Below are positions 48,084 to 57,387 of a DNA stretch of 64,000 nt, in pieces. Position 1 is the stretch's first letter. Every line of letters begins with the position of its first letter. The position numbers and the translations under genes were made by a program. The DNA comes from JACVRW01 sp963771715 (GTDB taxonomy: Bacteria > Actinomycetota > Thermoleophilia > Solirubrobacterales > Thermoleophilaceae), in the NCBI GenBank assembly GCA_963771715.1, contig CAVYUQ010000012.1, forward strand, positions 1-64,000, given 5' to 3'. The notes under the pieces were generated by a model, which did not search any database, was not told where the DNA came from, and saw nothing but the letters and a program-made list of their open reading frames with translations.

Positions 48084-48086
48084 GCC

Positions 48087-49121
48087 CTAGGCGATGTAGA
48101 TCGGTGCCCCCACCGGCACCTGGTCATACAGCTCGATCACGTCCGGGATCGCCATCCGGATGCAGCCGTGGGAGGCCGCCGAGCCGAGCGAGTAGGTCTG
48201 GTCGGTGCCGTGGATGCCGGCGCCGTCGAAGATCCCCAGCCAGCGCGCCTTCAGCGGGTTCTCGGCCGTGCCGCCGGGGACGATCGTGCCCGCGAGGTCG
48301 CCGGCCCAGTCGCTGTTCGGCACGTGCCAGGCGGGGTCCACCGCCTTGTTCTGGATGTGGTAGAGCCCGGCCGGGGTGTCGAACCCGAGCGCGCCCACCG
48401 CGACGGTGTACTCCTTCTGCAGGTTCAGGTTCTTGTAGAGCCGGAGCCTGAAGGCGTAGCGGTCGGCCACGAGCACGACCGGGTACTTCCCGGCGAGCTG
48501 GGCCTGGGTGACCTTCGGCTTCAGGATGCGGACCGGGGCCTTTACGCGGCGCTCCGCGCCCGGGACCGTGAGGGCCTGGGCCACGCGCTGCTCGAGCATG
48601 GCGCTCCGGACCTTCCGGCCCTTCTGCTCCTTCACCTTCTCGAGCGACGGGAAGGTCACCTCGGCGTCGCGGGCGGGCCGGTTGAGCTTCTTCTCCACGC
48701 GCTCGACCAGCTTCTCCACGGCGTCGGTCGAGTAACTGACCCGGGCCGAGACCTGGGCGTCCTCCTCGCCGCCGGTGATGTCCCGGGCCACGCGGCTGAA
48801 GATGCTGCCGTCGCGGCTCTTCTGGAGGGCCTCGTCGACCATGCCGCCCACGTCCGCCTTCACCCCGGCGTCGTGAGCCGAGAGCCTGAAGCGCTGGGGG
48901 CCGCGGAACACCGCGATCGGCCGCTCGAGCGGCTTCTGGAGCTCGTGCTGCACCAGGCGGCGCGCCTCCTCGGTCTTCATGCCGCCCACGTCGACGCCCG
49001 CGATCGTCACGCCCTCGGCGATCAGGTCATCGCGCGAGCTGTCGTACGCGAAAGCGGCGACCGCGCCTCCGATCATCACGAGCAGGAGGACGGCCACGAG
49101 GATGAACCATCGATGCCTCAT
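48087..49121 (-). CDS. L,D-transpeptidase with N-terminal membrane anchor
   Basis: A signal-anchor helix (WFILVAVLLLVMIGGAVAAF) is followed by a PG-binding-4/VanW-like region (IAGVDVGGMKTEEARRLVQH, a known hallmark, and a second copy around residues 110-200) and a C-terminal YkuD domain. The latter has the catalytic IHGTDQTYSLGSAASHGCIRM motif (written here with the His of IHGT and the Cys of SHGCIR). The enzyme makes 3-3 crosslinks in peptidoglycan outside the membrane. The gene is monocistronic, with about 70 bases to the next one upstream. Confidence 0.9.
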   Translation of the reverse strand: MRHRWFILVAVLLLVMIGGAVAAFAYDSSRDDLIAEGVTIAGVDVGGMKTEEARRLVQHELQKPLERPIAVFRGPQRFRLSAHDAGVKADVGGMVDEALQKSRDGSIFSRVARDITGGEEDAQVSARVSYSTDAVEKLVERVEKKLNRPARDAEVTFPSLEKVKEQKGRKVRSAMLEQRVAQALTVPGAERRVKAPVRILKPKVTQAQLAGKYPVVLVADRYAFRLRLYKNLNLQKEYTVAVGALGFDTPAGLYHIQNKAVDPAWHVPNSDWAGDLAGTIVPGGTAENPLKARWLGIFDGAGIHGTDQTYSLGSAASHGCIRMAIPDVIELYDQVPVGAPIYIA

Positions 49122-49189
49122 GGGGGGAAGTCACCCAAGAGGGTATCGGCGGGAACGGCGCCGTCCCACCGCTGAAATCCGGTTTGCGC

Positions 49190-50674
49190 CTAGACCCTGG
49201 AGCCGCCGCGGGCCAGCACTGACTCGATCGCGCTCAGCACCCGGGCTCGATTGGCGTGTTCGCGCTCGTAGACCCGCAGGGTCTGAAGGTCCTCGTGCTC
49301 GAGCGAGCCGAGCAGCGCGATCACCTCCTCGGCCGCGAGGTCGTCGTAGTGCTCCACGGGGCGGGCCGAGGGCCGCGGCCGCTCGGCCGCCTGGCGGGCG
49401 CTCTCCTCCGCCGCTTCGCGCGCACGCTTCTCGGCGCGCTGCTCGGCCCGTGCCGCTCGCTTCGCGGCCTCGCGCGCGGCCTCCTCCGCCGCCTCGGCGC
49501 GCCGCTCGGCCTCGGCCGCGCGCTCGGCGCCCGGCTCGGTGTCGAGGTCCACCCCCGCCGTGTCCGCGAAGCTCGTGAGCAGCCGCTGGAGCTCCGCCAG
49601 CTGGTCTCGGCTCAGCGCCGTGACCTGCTTGTCGCGCGTGTTCTTCACGTGCGGGCTCCAGCGCAGGAAGTCCTCCACCTCGCGCTCGTAGCGGTACGGC
49701 TCCTGCGCTCCCCGCACCACCGGGTGGATGCGCAGGTGCTCGGCGAGCTTCATCACCGTCTCGCGGCTGGTGTGCTGGTAGTGGAAGCCGGACGCCTTGA
49801 AGCGGCGGTTGTCCACGCCGCGGCCGTAGCGCATCTGCTCGAGGGCCTCGGGCGGGATCTCCACGCCCAGGCGCCGGAGCACCGAGGTCGCGAGCCCCGT
49901 GCCCCACGGCGGCAGGACCGGCGCGTACGGCTTGCCGAGCAGCCCCGCGACCTCGCTCAGCGCCAGCACGCCGTCGCCCGCGACGTTGTAGGTGCCCGGC
50001 ACGCGGTGCTTCACGGCGTGCTCGAGCGCGTGCACCACGTCGTCCTCGTGGACGAACTGGTAGCGCGGGTCGAAGCCCAGGATCATCGGCACCACCGGCA
50101 GCGAGAACAGCTTGATGTGCGACGTCTCGACGTCCGGGCCGAGCACGTTCGCGAAGCGCAGGATCGACACGGCGGTGTCGGGATGGCGCTCGGCGAACTC
50201 GTTCACCGACGCCTCGGCCTCCACGATGTCCTTCTCGATCCCCGTGCGCGGCTGCTGCGGCCTGCGCATGGTCTCGTCGAAGAACGCCGGGTCGTCCGTG
50301 TGGCAGCCGTAGAAGTGGGTCGACGACTTGAAGACCACCTTGCGCACCGGCGAGTCCGCCCCGGTGCAGGCGGCGAGGATGTTCATCGTCCCCATCACGT
50401 TGTTCTCGTGGGCCTTCGAGGAGGAGGTCGTGGCCGAGTCCACCACCAGGCGCGTGTCGACCACCGTGTCGATCTCCGCCGCCTCCACCACGCGCCGGAG
50501 CAGCGCGTGCTGGGCGCCCACCTTCACGTACTCGGTCCGCTCCAGCTCGACGGTCGGCTCCTCGTTGTCCACGCCGATCACGGCCTCGACCTCGGGGAAG
50601 CGCTCGAGAGCCTGCGCCAGCCGGCCGCCCCAGTAGTGCGACAGGCCCGTGACGAGGATGCGCTTCGAGTCCAC
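49190..50674 (-). CDS. NAD-dependent epimerase/dehydratase with long C-terminal helical extension
   Basis: The first 340 residues are an extended SDR: RILVTGLSHYWGGRLAQALE (TGxxxxxG), VKVGAQHALLRRVVEAAEID, VVFKSSTHFYGCHTDDPAFF with S-T/T-H-F-Y-G at the catalytic region, and QFVHEDDVVHALEHAV. After it comes an Ala/Glu/Arg-rich coiled-coil (AERAAEAERRAEAAEEAARE) and a terminal helical segment (VIALLGSLEHEDLQTLRVYE, NRARVLSAIESVL), which is found in similar actinobacterial proteins. It overlaps no gene but ends four bases before the acyltransferase start region's stop; the two genes may be one operon with lipid or cell-surface function. Confidence 0.85.
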   Translation of the reverse strand: MDSKRILVTGLSHYWGGRLAQALERFPEVEAVIGVDNEEPTVELERTEYVKVGAQHALLRRVVEAAEIDTVVDTRLVVDSATTSSSKAHENNVMGTMNILAACTGADSPVRKVVFKSSTHFYGCHTDDPAFFDETMRRPQQPRTGIEKDIVEAEASVNEFAERHPDTAVSILRFANVLGPDVETSHIKLFSLPVVPMILGFDPRYQFVHEDDVVHALEHAVKHRVPGTYNVAGDGVLALSEVAGLLGKPYAPVLPPWGTGLATSVLRRLGVEIPPEALEQMRYGRGVDNRRFKASGFHYQHTSRETVMKLAEHLRIHPVVRGAQEPYRYEREVEDFLRWSPHVKNTRDKQVTALSRDQLAELQRLLTSFADTAGVDLDTEPGAERAAEAERRAEAAEEAAREAAKRAARAEQRAEKRAREAAEESARQAAERPRPSARPVEHYDDLAAEEVIALLGSLEHEDLQTLRVYEREHANRARVLSAIESVLARGGSRV

Positions 50675-50678
50675 GCCG

Positions 50679-51569
50679 CTACCCGAACCAGACCGACTTG
50701 CGCTTCGCGAGCATGTCCCAGAGCCCCTCCTGGATGCGGGCGCGCACCTCGTGCGCCACCGTCTGCACGAGCGCCTTGTCCTCGTGCATGCCCTCCTCGT
50801 CGAAGTGGATGGGCTCGAGGAAGCGGAGCTTGAACTTGGCGGGCAGGTAGCCCAGCATGCCGAGCAGCCCGAAGTGCGGGAACGTCGGGGTGATCGGGAA
50901 GTAGAGCAGCCCGGTCAGGCGCTTCATCAGCCCCACCTGGGCGAACACCGGCGCGGACTCCTCGGCTCCCACCACGCACACCGGCACGATCGGCGCCCGG
51001 GCGCGCATCGCGGCCTCCACGAAGCCGCCGCGCCCGAAGCGGCGCAGCCGGTAGCGGTCCTTGTAGAGCTTCTCGGTTGCCTTGCGGCCCTCGGGGAACA
51101 CCAGCACGAGCTGCTCCTCGTCGTAGAGCAGGCGGTGCACGTTGGCCGGATGGGCGGGCACGCAGCCGATCTTCGGGAGCAGCGTGCTGAACCCCGGATA
51201 GCCCTTGAAGAAGTGCTCGATCGTGATGTTCAGCGGGCGCGGGTGCGTGTGCTCCTCGCGGATCGCCTTGGCGATCATGGCGGCGTCCGGTGGCAGGGCA
51301 CCCGAATGGTTCGAGACGAGCAGGGCGCCCCCGGCCGCCGGCACGTTCTCGATGCCCTCGACCTCCGCGCGGAACCAGTAGCGGTAGAAGAACTCGGCCA
51401 CGGTGCGGTCGAAGATCCCTTCGATCCGCTCCGACCTGCCCCAGTCGTTGAGCTGGCGCTCCGGCTCCACCCCGGGCAGGTGCGACTTGAGCTCCTCCGC
51501 CGGCACGAGTGCCGTCGTGGGAGCCGCACGGTCGCGCATGGACAGGGTTGTGCGTTGGGGCTCAGCCAT
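50679..51569 (-). CDS. PlsC-type acyltransferase
   Basis: From ATG 51569 (MAEPQRTT) the 296-residue protein has ALLVSNHSGALPPDAAMIAK (acyltransferase block I, His and Asp), VLVFPEGRKATEKLYKDRY (block III, FPEG), IVPVCVVGAEES (block IV) and a C-terminal tail ending RIQEGLWDMLAKRKSVWFG. It belongs to the 1-acyl-glycerol-3-phosphate or DAGAT-like acyltransferases common in actinobacteria and would act at the inner membrane face. It lies between the epimerase and a HAD phosphatase on the same strand, with 4 and 11 bases between genes, so it is probably in one operon. The longer reading frame upstream (to 52853) is a shadow of the alpha/beta hydrolase gene. Confidence 0.88.
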   Translation of the reverse strand: MAEPQRTTLSMRDRAAPTTALVPAEELKSHLPGVEPERQLNDWGRSERIEGIFDRTVAEFFYRYWFRAEVEGIENVPAAGGALLVSNHSGALPPDAAMIAKAIREEHTHPRPLNITIEHFFKGYPGFSTLLPKIGCVPAHPANVHRLLYDEEQLVLVFPEGRKATEKLYKDRYRLRRFGRGGFVEAAMRARAPIVPVCVVGAEESAPVFAQVGLMKRLTGLLYFPITPTFPHFGLLGMLGYLPAKFKLRFLEPIHFDEEGMHEDKALVQTVAHEVRARIQEGLWDMLAKRKSVWFG

Positions 51570-51580
51570 TGGGGGCCGAT

Positions 51581-52177
51581 TCAAGCAGGCTCGCTGCCGA
51601 GGCGATCCAGCACCGGGTCGAGGGCCGTCTTCAGCCCCCGCCAGTCGCGCGCCCCGATCACGCCGTCGCGCTCCACGAGCTCCTCGTTCCAGGGGTGGAC
51701 GATGGTGGCGGCCACGATGCCCACCTCCCGCGCCCTGGTGATGTTGACCGGGCTGTCGTCCACCAGCACGTGGATCCCGAGCTCGGCGCAGCGGGGCACC
51801 TTGTCGAACGAGCAGTGGAGGTCGTCCCACGGCATGCCGATGGCGTCGAGCCAGGCGGCCGTGGCCTCGTAGGTGCTGCGGCGGCGGTGGCTCGTCACGT
51901 GGATCCAGTGGCCCTGCTCGTGCCAGTGGCGCACCGTCTCGACAGCGTCCGGGTAGGGCACGCCCGCGGCGATGTTCTCGTCGGAGTGGGTCTCCTCCAC
52001 GCAGTGGACGATCGCGTCCCGCTCCAGCACCGTGATGCCCCAGTCGCGCTGCTCCTCGTAGGGCAGCTCCACGCCGTAGCGCTCGCGCGCGATGCGCTGG
52101 AGCAGGTCCCAGTAGTGGTGCAGGGTCGAGTCGATGTCCAGCGCGATCCGTGCCACGGCTCCGTACAGTAAGGACAT
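51581..52177 (-). CDS. HAD-family 5'-nucleotidase-like phosphatase
   Basis: The protein (about 198 residues from ATG 52177) has the HAD motif 1 RIALDIDSTLHHYWD (D-x-D), motif 2 HVTSHRRRST, and VLVDDSPVNITRA (motif 4). This is the 5'(3')-deoxyribonucleotidase-like (NT5C) group of small actinobacterial phosphatases. ATG 52177 and the ATG of the divergent hydrolase (52176) share the bases CATG, so GTG 52156 (VARIALDID) is perhaps the better start. Eleven bases separate it from the acyltransferase gene downstream. Confidence 0.82.
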   Translation of the reverse strand: MSLLYGAVARIALDIDSTLHHYWDLLQRIARERYGVELPYEEQRDWGITVLERDAIVHCVEETHSDENIAAGVPYPDAVETVRHWHEQGHWIHVTSHRRRSTYEATAAWLDAIGMPWDDLHCSFDKVPRCAELGIHVLVDDSPVNITRAREVGIVAATIVHPWNEELVERDGVIGARDWRGLKTALDPVLDRLGSEPA

Positions 52178-53210
52178 GCCACGCAAGTCTCTCTCCCCCG
52201 GCGCGGCGCCCGCCACGCCCTGGCGCTACCGCGACGCCGGCGACGACTACGGCGTCAGCGCGTCCCCCAACTGGCGCGAGACCAACTGGGTCGACGAGCT
52301 CAAGCAGGTGGAGATCGACGGCACGCCGATCAACTACGTGGACGTCACTGCGCGGGGTGCCCCCGGAGGGGGTGACCCCGCCAGCAGGCCCGGGCTGCAC
52401 GAGCCCGTCGTGCTGGTCCACGGGCTCGGCGGCCAGTGGCAGAACTGGCTCGAGAACATCCCGCGGCTGGCCCAGGAGCGGCGCGTGCTCGCGCTCGACC
52501 TGCCCGGCCACGGGCTCACGCCGGGGCCGGCGGACGGCAAGATCACCATCCCGGGCTACGGGCGCTGCGTGGACGCGTTCTGCGAGCGGCTCGGCCTCGG
52601 CAAGGTCGCGCTCGTGGGGAACTCCATGGGCGGCTTCGTGACCGCGGAGGTCGCGATCCAGTTCCACGAGCGCGTCTCGCGGCTCGCGCTCGTCTCCGCC
52701 GCCGGGATCTCGTCCGCGGACGCGCTCCAGCGCCCGGTACTCCTGTTCGGCCGAGTGGCGGCGGCGCTCGCCACGAACACCGCCGCGCGCCACCGCAAGC
52801 TGGCTGCGCGCGCCATCACGCGGCACAGCGCGCTGGCACTCGTGGCACGCCACCCGCGTCTGCTGAAGCCCGACTTCGCGTACGAGGGCTTAATCAAGGG
52901 CGCCGGCAAGCCGGGCTTCGACGACGCCCTGCGCGCCTGCCTCGACTACGACTTCCGCGACCGCCTGCCGGATGTGAAGGTGCCCACGCTGATCGTCTGG
53001 GGCGAGAAGGACTCGGTCATCCCGGTGCGCGACGCGAACGAGTTCGAGCGCCTGATCCCGGACAGCCGCAAGCTCGTGATGCGCGACACCGGCCATATAC
53101 CGATGGCCGAGCGCCCGCAGGCGTTCAATGACCTGCTCACCGAGTTCCTGGCCGAGAGCGGCTCCGCCGAGAAGAAGGAACCGGCCGAGGGCGAGTCGCA
53201 GGCCGCCTAG
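52176..53210 (+). CDS. Alpha/beta hydrolase
   Basis: AAGGA five bases before ATG 52176 supports the start. The 344-residue protein has the full triad: VVLVHGLGGQWQNW (oxyanion), VALVGNSMGGFV (Ser nucleophile), LIVWGEKDSVIPV (Asp), and RDTGHIPMAERP (His). It resembles lipase/esterase or haloperoxidase-type hydrolases. The N-terminal 40 residues are extra and contain W-R/Y-R-aromatic motifs (WRYRDAGDDYGVSASPNWRE). Substrate unknown; its divergence from the lipid-related genes may be meaningful. The end overlaps the next gene on the other strand by four bases. Confidence 0.88.
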   Translation: MPRKSLSPGAAPATPWRYRDAGDDYGVSASPNWRETNWVDELKQVEIDGTPINYVDVTARGAPGGGDPASRPGLHEPVVLVHGLGGQWQNWLENIPRLAQERRVLALDLPGHGLTPGPADGKITIPGYGRCVDAFCERLGLGKVALVGNSMGGFVTAEVAIQFHERVSRLALVSAAGISSADALQRPVLLFGRVAAALATNTAARHRKLAARAITRHSALALVARHPRLLKPDFAYEGLIKGAGKPGFDDALRACLDYDFRDRLPDVKVPTLIVWGEKDSVIPVRDANEFERLIPDSRKLVMRDTGHIPMAERPQAFNDLLTEFLAESGSAEKKEPAEGESQAA

Positions 53211-53948
53211 CAGGCGGCTGCCGAGTAGCCCTCGACCTCCTCGATGGCCCGGTCGACGGCGTTCATCGCCTGAAACAGGCGCGTGTAGGCGGTGCCGGAG
53301 CCGCGCCCGCGGTTCAGCCGCAGCTCCCAGATCCCGGACTGGTGCGACAGCCGTCCGTCCTGGGTGCGAAGCGCCTCGCGATCCGCTTCGAGCTGGGCGC
53401 AGAGCGCGGGACGCTGCTCCTCGGTGATCGGGCTGCCGAGCGGCGGGGTCGGCCGGATTCCGGGCCCGGTAGACGAGCTTCCGTCGAAAGCCGTTCCAGG
53501 GATGCTCGTGCGTCCGCGCACCCGCTTGTCACGCAGCACGATCCAGCCCGAGAGGTACGCCTGGCCCGCGTGCCGGTAGCTGCGCTCGATCAGCGCGCCC
53601 CCGAACCCGGTCTCGGCAGCGAACGCGAAGGCGCGCCCGTCCGGGAGCGTGACCGTGCCCGTGGCGTTTCGTCGCGCGAGCTGGGCCTCCAGCCCGACCC
53701 CGTAGGCCGACGCACTGATGGCGCCGTCGGGGCCCACGTCGCCCCTGAACCAGACCGAGAGCGTCGCGCCCTTCGGGGTGCGCGTCCGACACGTAGGCCC
53801 TGAAGCGCTCGCCCCGCTTGACGATTCCCACGAAGGCGTTCATGCCGTCGATCCTCGCGGTGTAGTGGGTGGCCGGCGGGGTCAGCGCCGACGCCGTGGC
53901 CGGGACCACGAGGGCGGCGAGGACGGCGAGCGCGAGCAGGCGAGCCAT
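53207..53948 (-). CDS. Secreted protein of unknown function, one frameshift
   Basis: The start (53948) has a signal peptide (LLALAVLAALVVPATASALT), then ARIDGMNAFVGIVKRGERFR and a break near 53773 at the run CCCC. The next frame reads TLSVWFRGDVGPDGAISASA, RNATGTVTLPDGRAFAFAAE, and continues to the stop at 53207. One extra C in the run explains the shift. The C-terminus contains a helical segment with three Cys (PALCAQLEAD..., ending GYSAAAC). No family recognised. Lies directly upstream of ilvD's end on the same strand, without overlap. Confidence 0.7.
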
Positions 53949-55622
53949 CTAGCCGGTGATCGCGCCCTCGGCCGCCGAGCGCACGAGCCGCCTGTACTTC
54001 CCGAGCACTCCGTTGGTGTAGGCGGGAGCCGGGGGCTCGTAGTCCGCCAGGCGGCTCTCGAGCTCCTCGGCGGAGAGCTCCACGTTCAGCTCGCGCTTGG
54101 CCACGTCGAACACGACCGTGTCGCCGTCCCTCAGTGCCGCGATCGGGCCGCCGTCCGGGGCCTCCGGCGCCACGTGGCCCGCCATGAAGCCGTGGGTGGC
54201 GCCCGAGAAGCGGCCGTCCGTGAGCAGCGCGACGGAGTCGCCGAGGCCCTCGCCCACCAGCGCCGCCGTCACGTGAAGCATCTCCCGCATCCCGGGGCCG
54301 CCCTTCGGGCCCTCGTTGCGGATCACGACCACGTCGCCGGGCTGGATCTCCTTCGCCATCACTGCCGCGAACGCATCCTCCTCGCGCTCGAACACCCGCG
54401 CGGGGCCCACGTGCTCCATGCGGTCGTGGCCCGACAGCTTCACCACGCAGCCGTCGGGCGCCAGGTTGCCGCGCAGGATCGCGAAGCCCCCGTTCGGCTT
54501 GAGCGCCTGGTCCACGGGGCGCACCACGTCCTGGCCGGGCGTCTCCTCGGCGGCGTCAGCCACCTCGCCGATCGTCTGCCCGGTGACCGTGAGCTCGTCC
54601 TCGTGCAGGGCGCCGAGCTCCTTCAGCCGCTTGATCACGAGCGGCACGCCGCCCGCGCGGTAGAGGTCGGTGGCCACGTAGCGGCCGCCGGGCTTGAGGT
54701 CGCACAGCAGCGGGGTCTGCCAGGCGATCCGGTCGAAGTCCTCGAGCTCGAGCTCGACCCCGGCCTCGTGCGCCACCGCGAGCAGGTGGAGGATGAGGTT
54801 GGTGGAGCCGCCGGAGGTCGCGCCCGCCGCGATGGCGTTCTCCAGCGAGCGCTTGGTGATGATCGAGCTGGGGCGCCGGTCCTGCTCGAGCACCTCGACC
54901 ACGAGCCGGCCGCACTCCTCGGCGACCGCCCCCTTCTTGCCGTCCTCCGCCGGGACCATCGAGCTGCCCATCGGCGAGATGCCGAGCACCTCGAAGGCCA
55001 TCGCCATCGTGTTGGCGGTGAACTGGCCGCCGCAGGCACCCGCCCCCGGTGAGGCGTGGTTCTCGAGGTCCGTGAGCTCGTCGTCGGTCAGGTCGCCGGC
55101 GGCGTGGGCGCCGATCCCCTCGAAGACGTCCTGGATCGTCACGTCCCTGCCGCGCCAGCGACCCGGCGCGATCGAGCCGCCGTAGAGCATCAGGCTCGGC
55201 ACGTCCAGCCGGGCGAGCGCCATCACGCAGCCGGGGATCGTCTTGTCGCAGCCGGACAGGGCCACCACGGCGTCGAACATGTGCCCGCGCACCACGAGCT
55301 CGATCGAGTCGGCGATCACCTCGCGGCTCACCAGCGAGGTCTTCATCCCCTCGGTGCCCATCGTGATCCCGTCGGAGATGGCGATCGTGTTGAACTCCAT
55401 CGGCGTGGCGCCGGCCGCGCGCACGCCCTCCTTGACCTTCTCGGCCAGGCGACGCAGGTGGAAGTTGCAGGGCATCGTCTCGGTCCAGGTGTTGGCGATG
55501 CCGACGATCGGGCGCTTCAGGGCGTCGTCGTCGTACCCGATGCCCTTGAGGTACGCGCGCGCCTGCGCGCGCTCCGGGCCGTCCAGGATGACCCGGCTGC
55601 GCCTGCGGAGCTCGTCGCTCAC
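53949..55622 (-). CDS. ilvD: Dihydroxy-acid dehydratase
   Basis: The enzyme of branched-chain amino acid and pantothenate synthesis, which dehydrates 2,3-dihydroxy-3-methylbutanoate and its homologue. The 557-residue protein from GTG 55622 has the IlvD signatures CNFHLRRLAEKVKEGVRAAG, SDGITMGTEGMKTSLVSREV, the Fe-S cysteines in MPCNFH, SGCDKTIPGC and GACGGQFTANTM, and the C-terminal TDGRFSGATHGFMAGHVAPE. The start overlaps the preceding gene's stop as GTGA. The longer open frame reaching 56153 is not conserved and belongs to the neighbour's shadow. Confidence 0.95.
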   Translation of the reverse strand: MSDELRRRSRVILDGPERAQARAYLKGIGYDDDALKRPIVGIANTWTETMPCNFHLRRLAEKVKEGVRAAGATPMEFNTIAISDGITMGTEGMKTSLVSREVIADSIELVVRGHMFDAVVALSGCDKTIPGCVMALARLDVPSLMLYGGSIAPGRWRGRDVTIQDVFEGIGAHAAGDLTDDELTDLENHASPGAGACGGQFTANTMAMAFEVLGISPMGSSMVPAEDGKKGAVAEECGRLVVEVLEQDRRPSSIITKRSLENAIAAGATSGGSTNLILHLLAVAHEAGVELELEDFDRIAWQTPLLCDLKPGGRYVATDLYRAGGVPLVIKRLKELGALHEDELTVTGQTIGEVADAAEETPGQDVVRPVDQALKPNGGFAILRGNLAPDGCVVKLSGHDRMEHVGPARVFEREEDAFAAVMAKEIQPGDVVVIRNEGPKGGPGMREMLHVTAALVGEGLGDSVALLTDGRFSGATHGFMAGHVAPEAPDGGPIAALRDGDTVVFDVAKRELNVELSAEELESRLADYEPPAPAYTNGVLGKYRRLVRSAAEGAITG

Positions 55623-56230
55623 TGGTGGCTCTGAGGTACCCGCTGCCTGTCGCCGCGCCTGCGCTCCCACTCCGCGAGACGCCAGAGGTCGCGGCGCACG
55701 CGGGCGGGGTCGAGCTGGCGGCCGATCAGGTGCATGTTCGCGCGCCGGATCACGCGGTCCTCGTCGGAGGTGAGGGCCATCCACTTGGCGAGCACGTCGT
55801 CCGACGCGGGCAGCCGGTGGCGGCCGCCGCTGCCGGTGAGGTCGGGGAACTCCACGCAGTACTCGGAGAGCAGCTGGCCGCTCGCGGGCACGTAGGCCAC
55901 TATCGGCTTGTGCGGGTAGACAAGGTACGCGTACGCGGCGCGCGCCGCGTGGTCGACCTCCCGGCGCGCGTGCCGGCCGGCCACGCGGATGAAGCCGAGG
56001 TCGCGGTACATCCCCCACTCCTCCTCGTTCACGCAGGAACGCAGGAGCTCGCGGGCGCGCTGCTCGGCGCGGCGCTCCCGCCCGGGGTCGTAGAGCTGGT
56101 CGAACGGGCCGGCGGGCGGGCGCGACGCCCGCTGCGCGCGCTCGGCGCGCCATTGCTCGATGCGCGGCAGCGCGAGCAGGGCGGCCAGAACCAAGGCGAT
56201 CAGTGCGAGTGCGAGGAGAGCGAGCAGCAT
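55619..56230 (-). CDS. Membrane-anchored protein of unknown function
   Basis: The 203-residue protein has one N-terminal helix (LLALLALALIALVLAALLAL), then a soluble domain with many charged and aromatic residues: GMYRDLGFIRVAGRHARREV, YLVYPHKPIVAYVPASGQLL, DDVLAKWMALTSDEDRVIRR. I know it only as a conserved hypothetical of actinobacteria. The Cys-containing segments RSCVNEEEW and EYCVEFP could form a disulfide if external. It overlaps ilvD by four bases, probably as an accident of compactness or as a coupled gene. Confidence 0.7.
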   Translation of the reverse strand: MLLALLALALIALVLAALLALPRIEQWRAERAQRASRPPAGPFDQLYDPGRERRAEQRARELLRSCVNEEEWGMYRDLGFIRVAGRHARREVDHAARAAYAYLVYPHKPIVAYVPASGQLLSEYCVEFPDLTGSGGRHRLPASDDVLAKWMALTSDEDRVIRRANMHLIGRQLDPARVRRDLWRLAEWERRRGDRQRVPQSHQ

Positions 56231-56243
56231 CTCGGGCGGGATG

Positions 56244-56492
56244 TCAGCCGCCGGAGGCGCGCGGGAAAAAGATCACGCGCTCGGACTCGGGCGGGATGTC
56301 GGAGAACTCCTTGACCATCTGCGCCTCACGCCGGCCGCTGCCCGAGTTCGTGACCGGGACGGCCGCCCACATGCCCTCGTCGAGCTGGCGGCGGAACTCC
56401 TCCACGAGGCGCTCCTCGTCCTCCTGCACGCTGGGATCGCCCTCGGCGAGCAGCACCTCGCCATGCCCGGGCTTCATGCGCAAGAACTTCAT
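56244..56492 (-). CDS. Small conserved hypothetical protein
   Basis: ATG 56492 (MKFLRMKPGHGEVLLAEGDP) gives 82 residues, rich in charged amino acids, with HGEVLLAEGDPSVQEDEERL and a C-terminal SERVIFFPRASGG. AGGTGG precedes the ATG. Family unknown to me; the layout looks like a small soluble alpha/beta protein. It ends 14 bases before the membrane-anchored gene's start on the same strand. Confidence 0.6.
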   Translation of the reverse strand: MKFLRMKPGHGEVLLAEGDPSVQEDEERLVEEFRRQLDEGMWAAVPVTNSGSGRREAQMVKEFSDIPPESERVIFFPRASGG

Positions 56493-56570
56493 CACCGCCA
56501 CCTGCTCGATTATGTCACGCGGGCTCCGGTGGCTCGTGCGGGCGTGGCTCGACGAGCAGGGCGTGGCGGT

Positions 56571-57387
56571 CTAGGGCCGCCGGCGGCCGGACTCGCCCCC
56601 GAACACGTCCACTGGTCCAGGGCCCTCGCCCACGCTGCGCAGACCGTCACGCACCGCGTCGGAGGCGATCCGCTTCGCAGCCTTCGCAGCATCGAGCGGC
56701 TCAAACCCGAGCGCCAGGTGCGCGGCGAGCGCCGAGGAATGCGTGCAGCCGGACCCGTGCGCGGCGCCGTCCAGGTACCGCTCCCCGGCGATCTCCACGA
56801 GCTGGTCGCCGTCGAAAAACACGTCCACCGCCTGCTCGCGGTGACCTCCGGTGACCACGACGGCGGCCGGTCCGAGCGCGTGCACCGCCCTGGCGAGCTG
56901 CTCGCCGTCGGCGGCGCCGGCAACGGCCGCGCCGCCGGCCAGCACGCGCGCCTCCGGCACGTTCGGGGTCACGACCGCCGCGCGCGGCACCAGCAGCGTC
57001 CTGAGCGCCTCCTGGGCGTCCTCGTCGAGCAGCCGGGCGCCGCTCTCGGCCACCATCACCGGGTCCAGGACCACCGGCGCGCCGGGGATGAGGTCGAGCG
57101 CCCTCCCCACGGCCTCGATTGTCTCGACGGTCCCGAGCATCCCGATCTTCACGGCGTCCACGCCGATGTCGTCGGCCACGGCGCGCACCTGCTCCACGAT
57201 CGACCTCGGGCGGCAGCGGATACACCGCCGTGACCGCCACCGTGTTCTGCGCGGTGATCGCCGTGATGGCGGTCATCCCATGCACGCCGCAGCGCGCGAA
57301 CGCCTTGAGATCAGCCTGGATGCCGGCGCCGCCGCCGGAATCCGAGCCGGCGATCGAGAGCACCCGGGGAATGCGGTCAGGGGCCAC
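56571..57387 (-). CDS. thiD: Hydroxymethylpyrimidine/phosphomethylpyrimidine kinase, one frameshift
   Basis: ThiD phosphorylates hydroxymethylpyrimidine for thiamine synthesis. From 57387 the start (RVLSIAGSDSGGGAGIQADL, the ribokinase-like substrate site; KAFARCGVHGMTAITAITAQ) is conserved, then the frame breaks near 57205 at CCCGAGGTCG. The next frame goes on with VRAVADDIGVDAVKIGMLGT, VVLDPVMVAESGARLLDEDA, VTPNVPEARVLAGG, VVVTGGHR, and HGSGCTHSSALAAHLALG (catalytic Cys/Asp region and anion hole), to the stop at 56571. One extra base explains the shift; a ThiD is so basic that an assembly error is more likely than loss. No TPP riboswitch is visible upstream. Confidence 0.9.
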
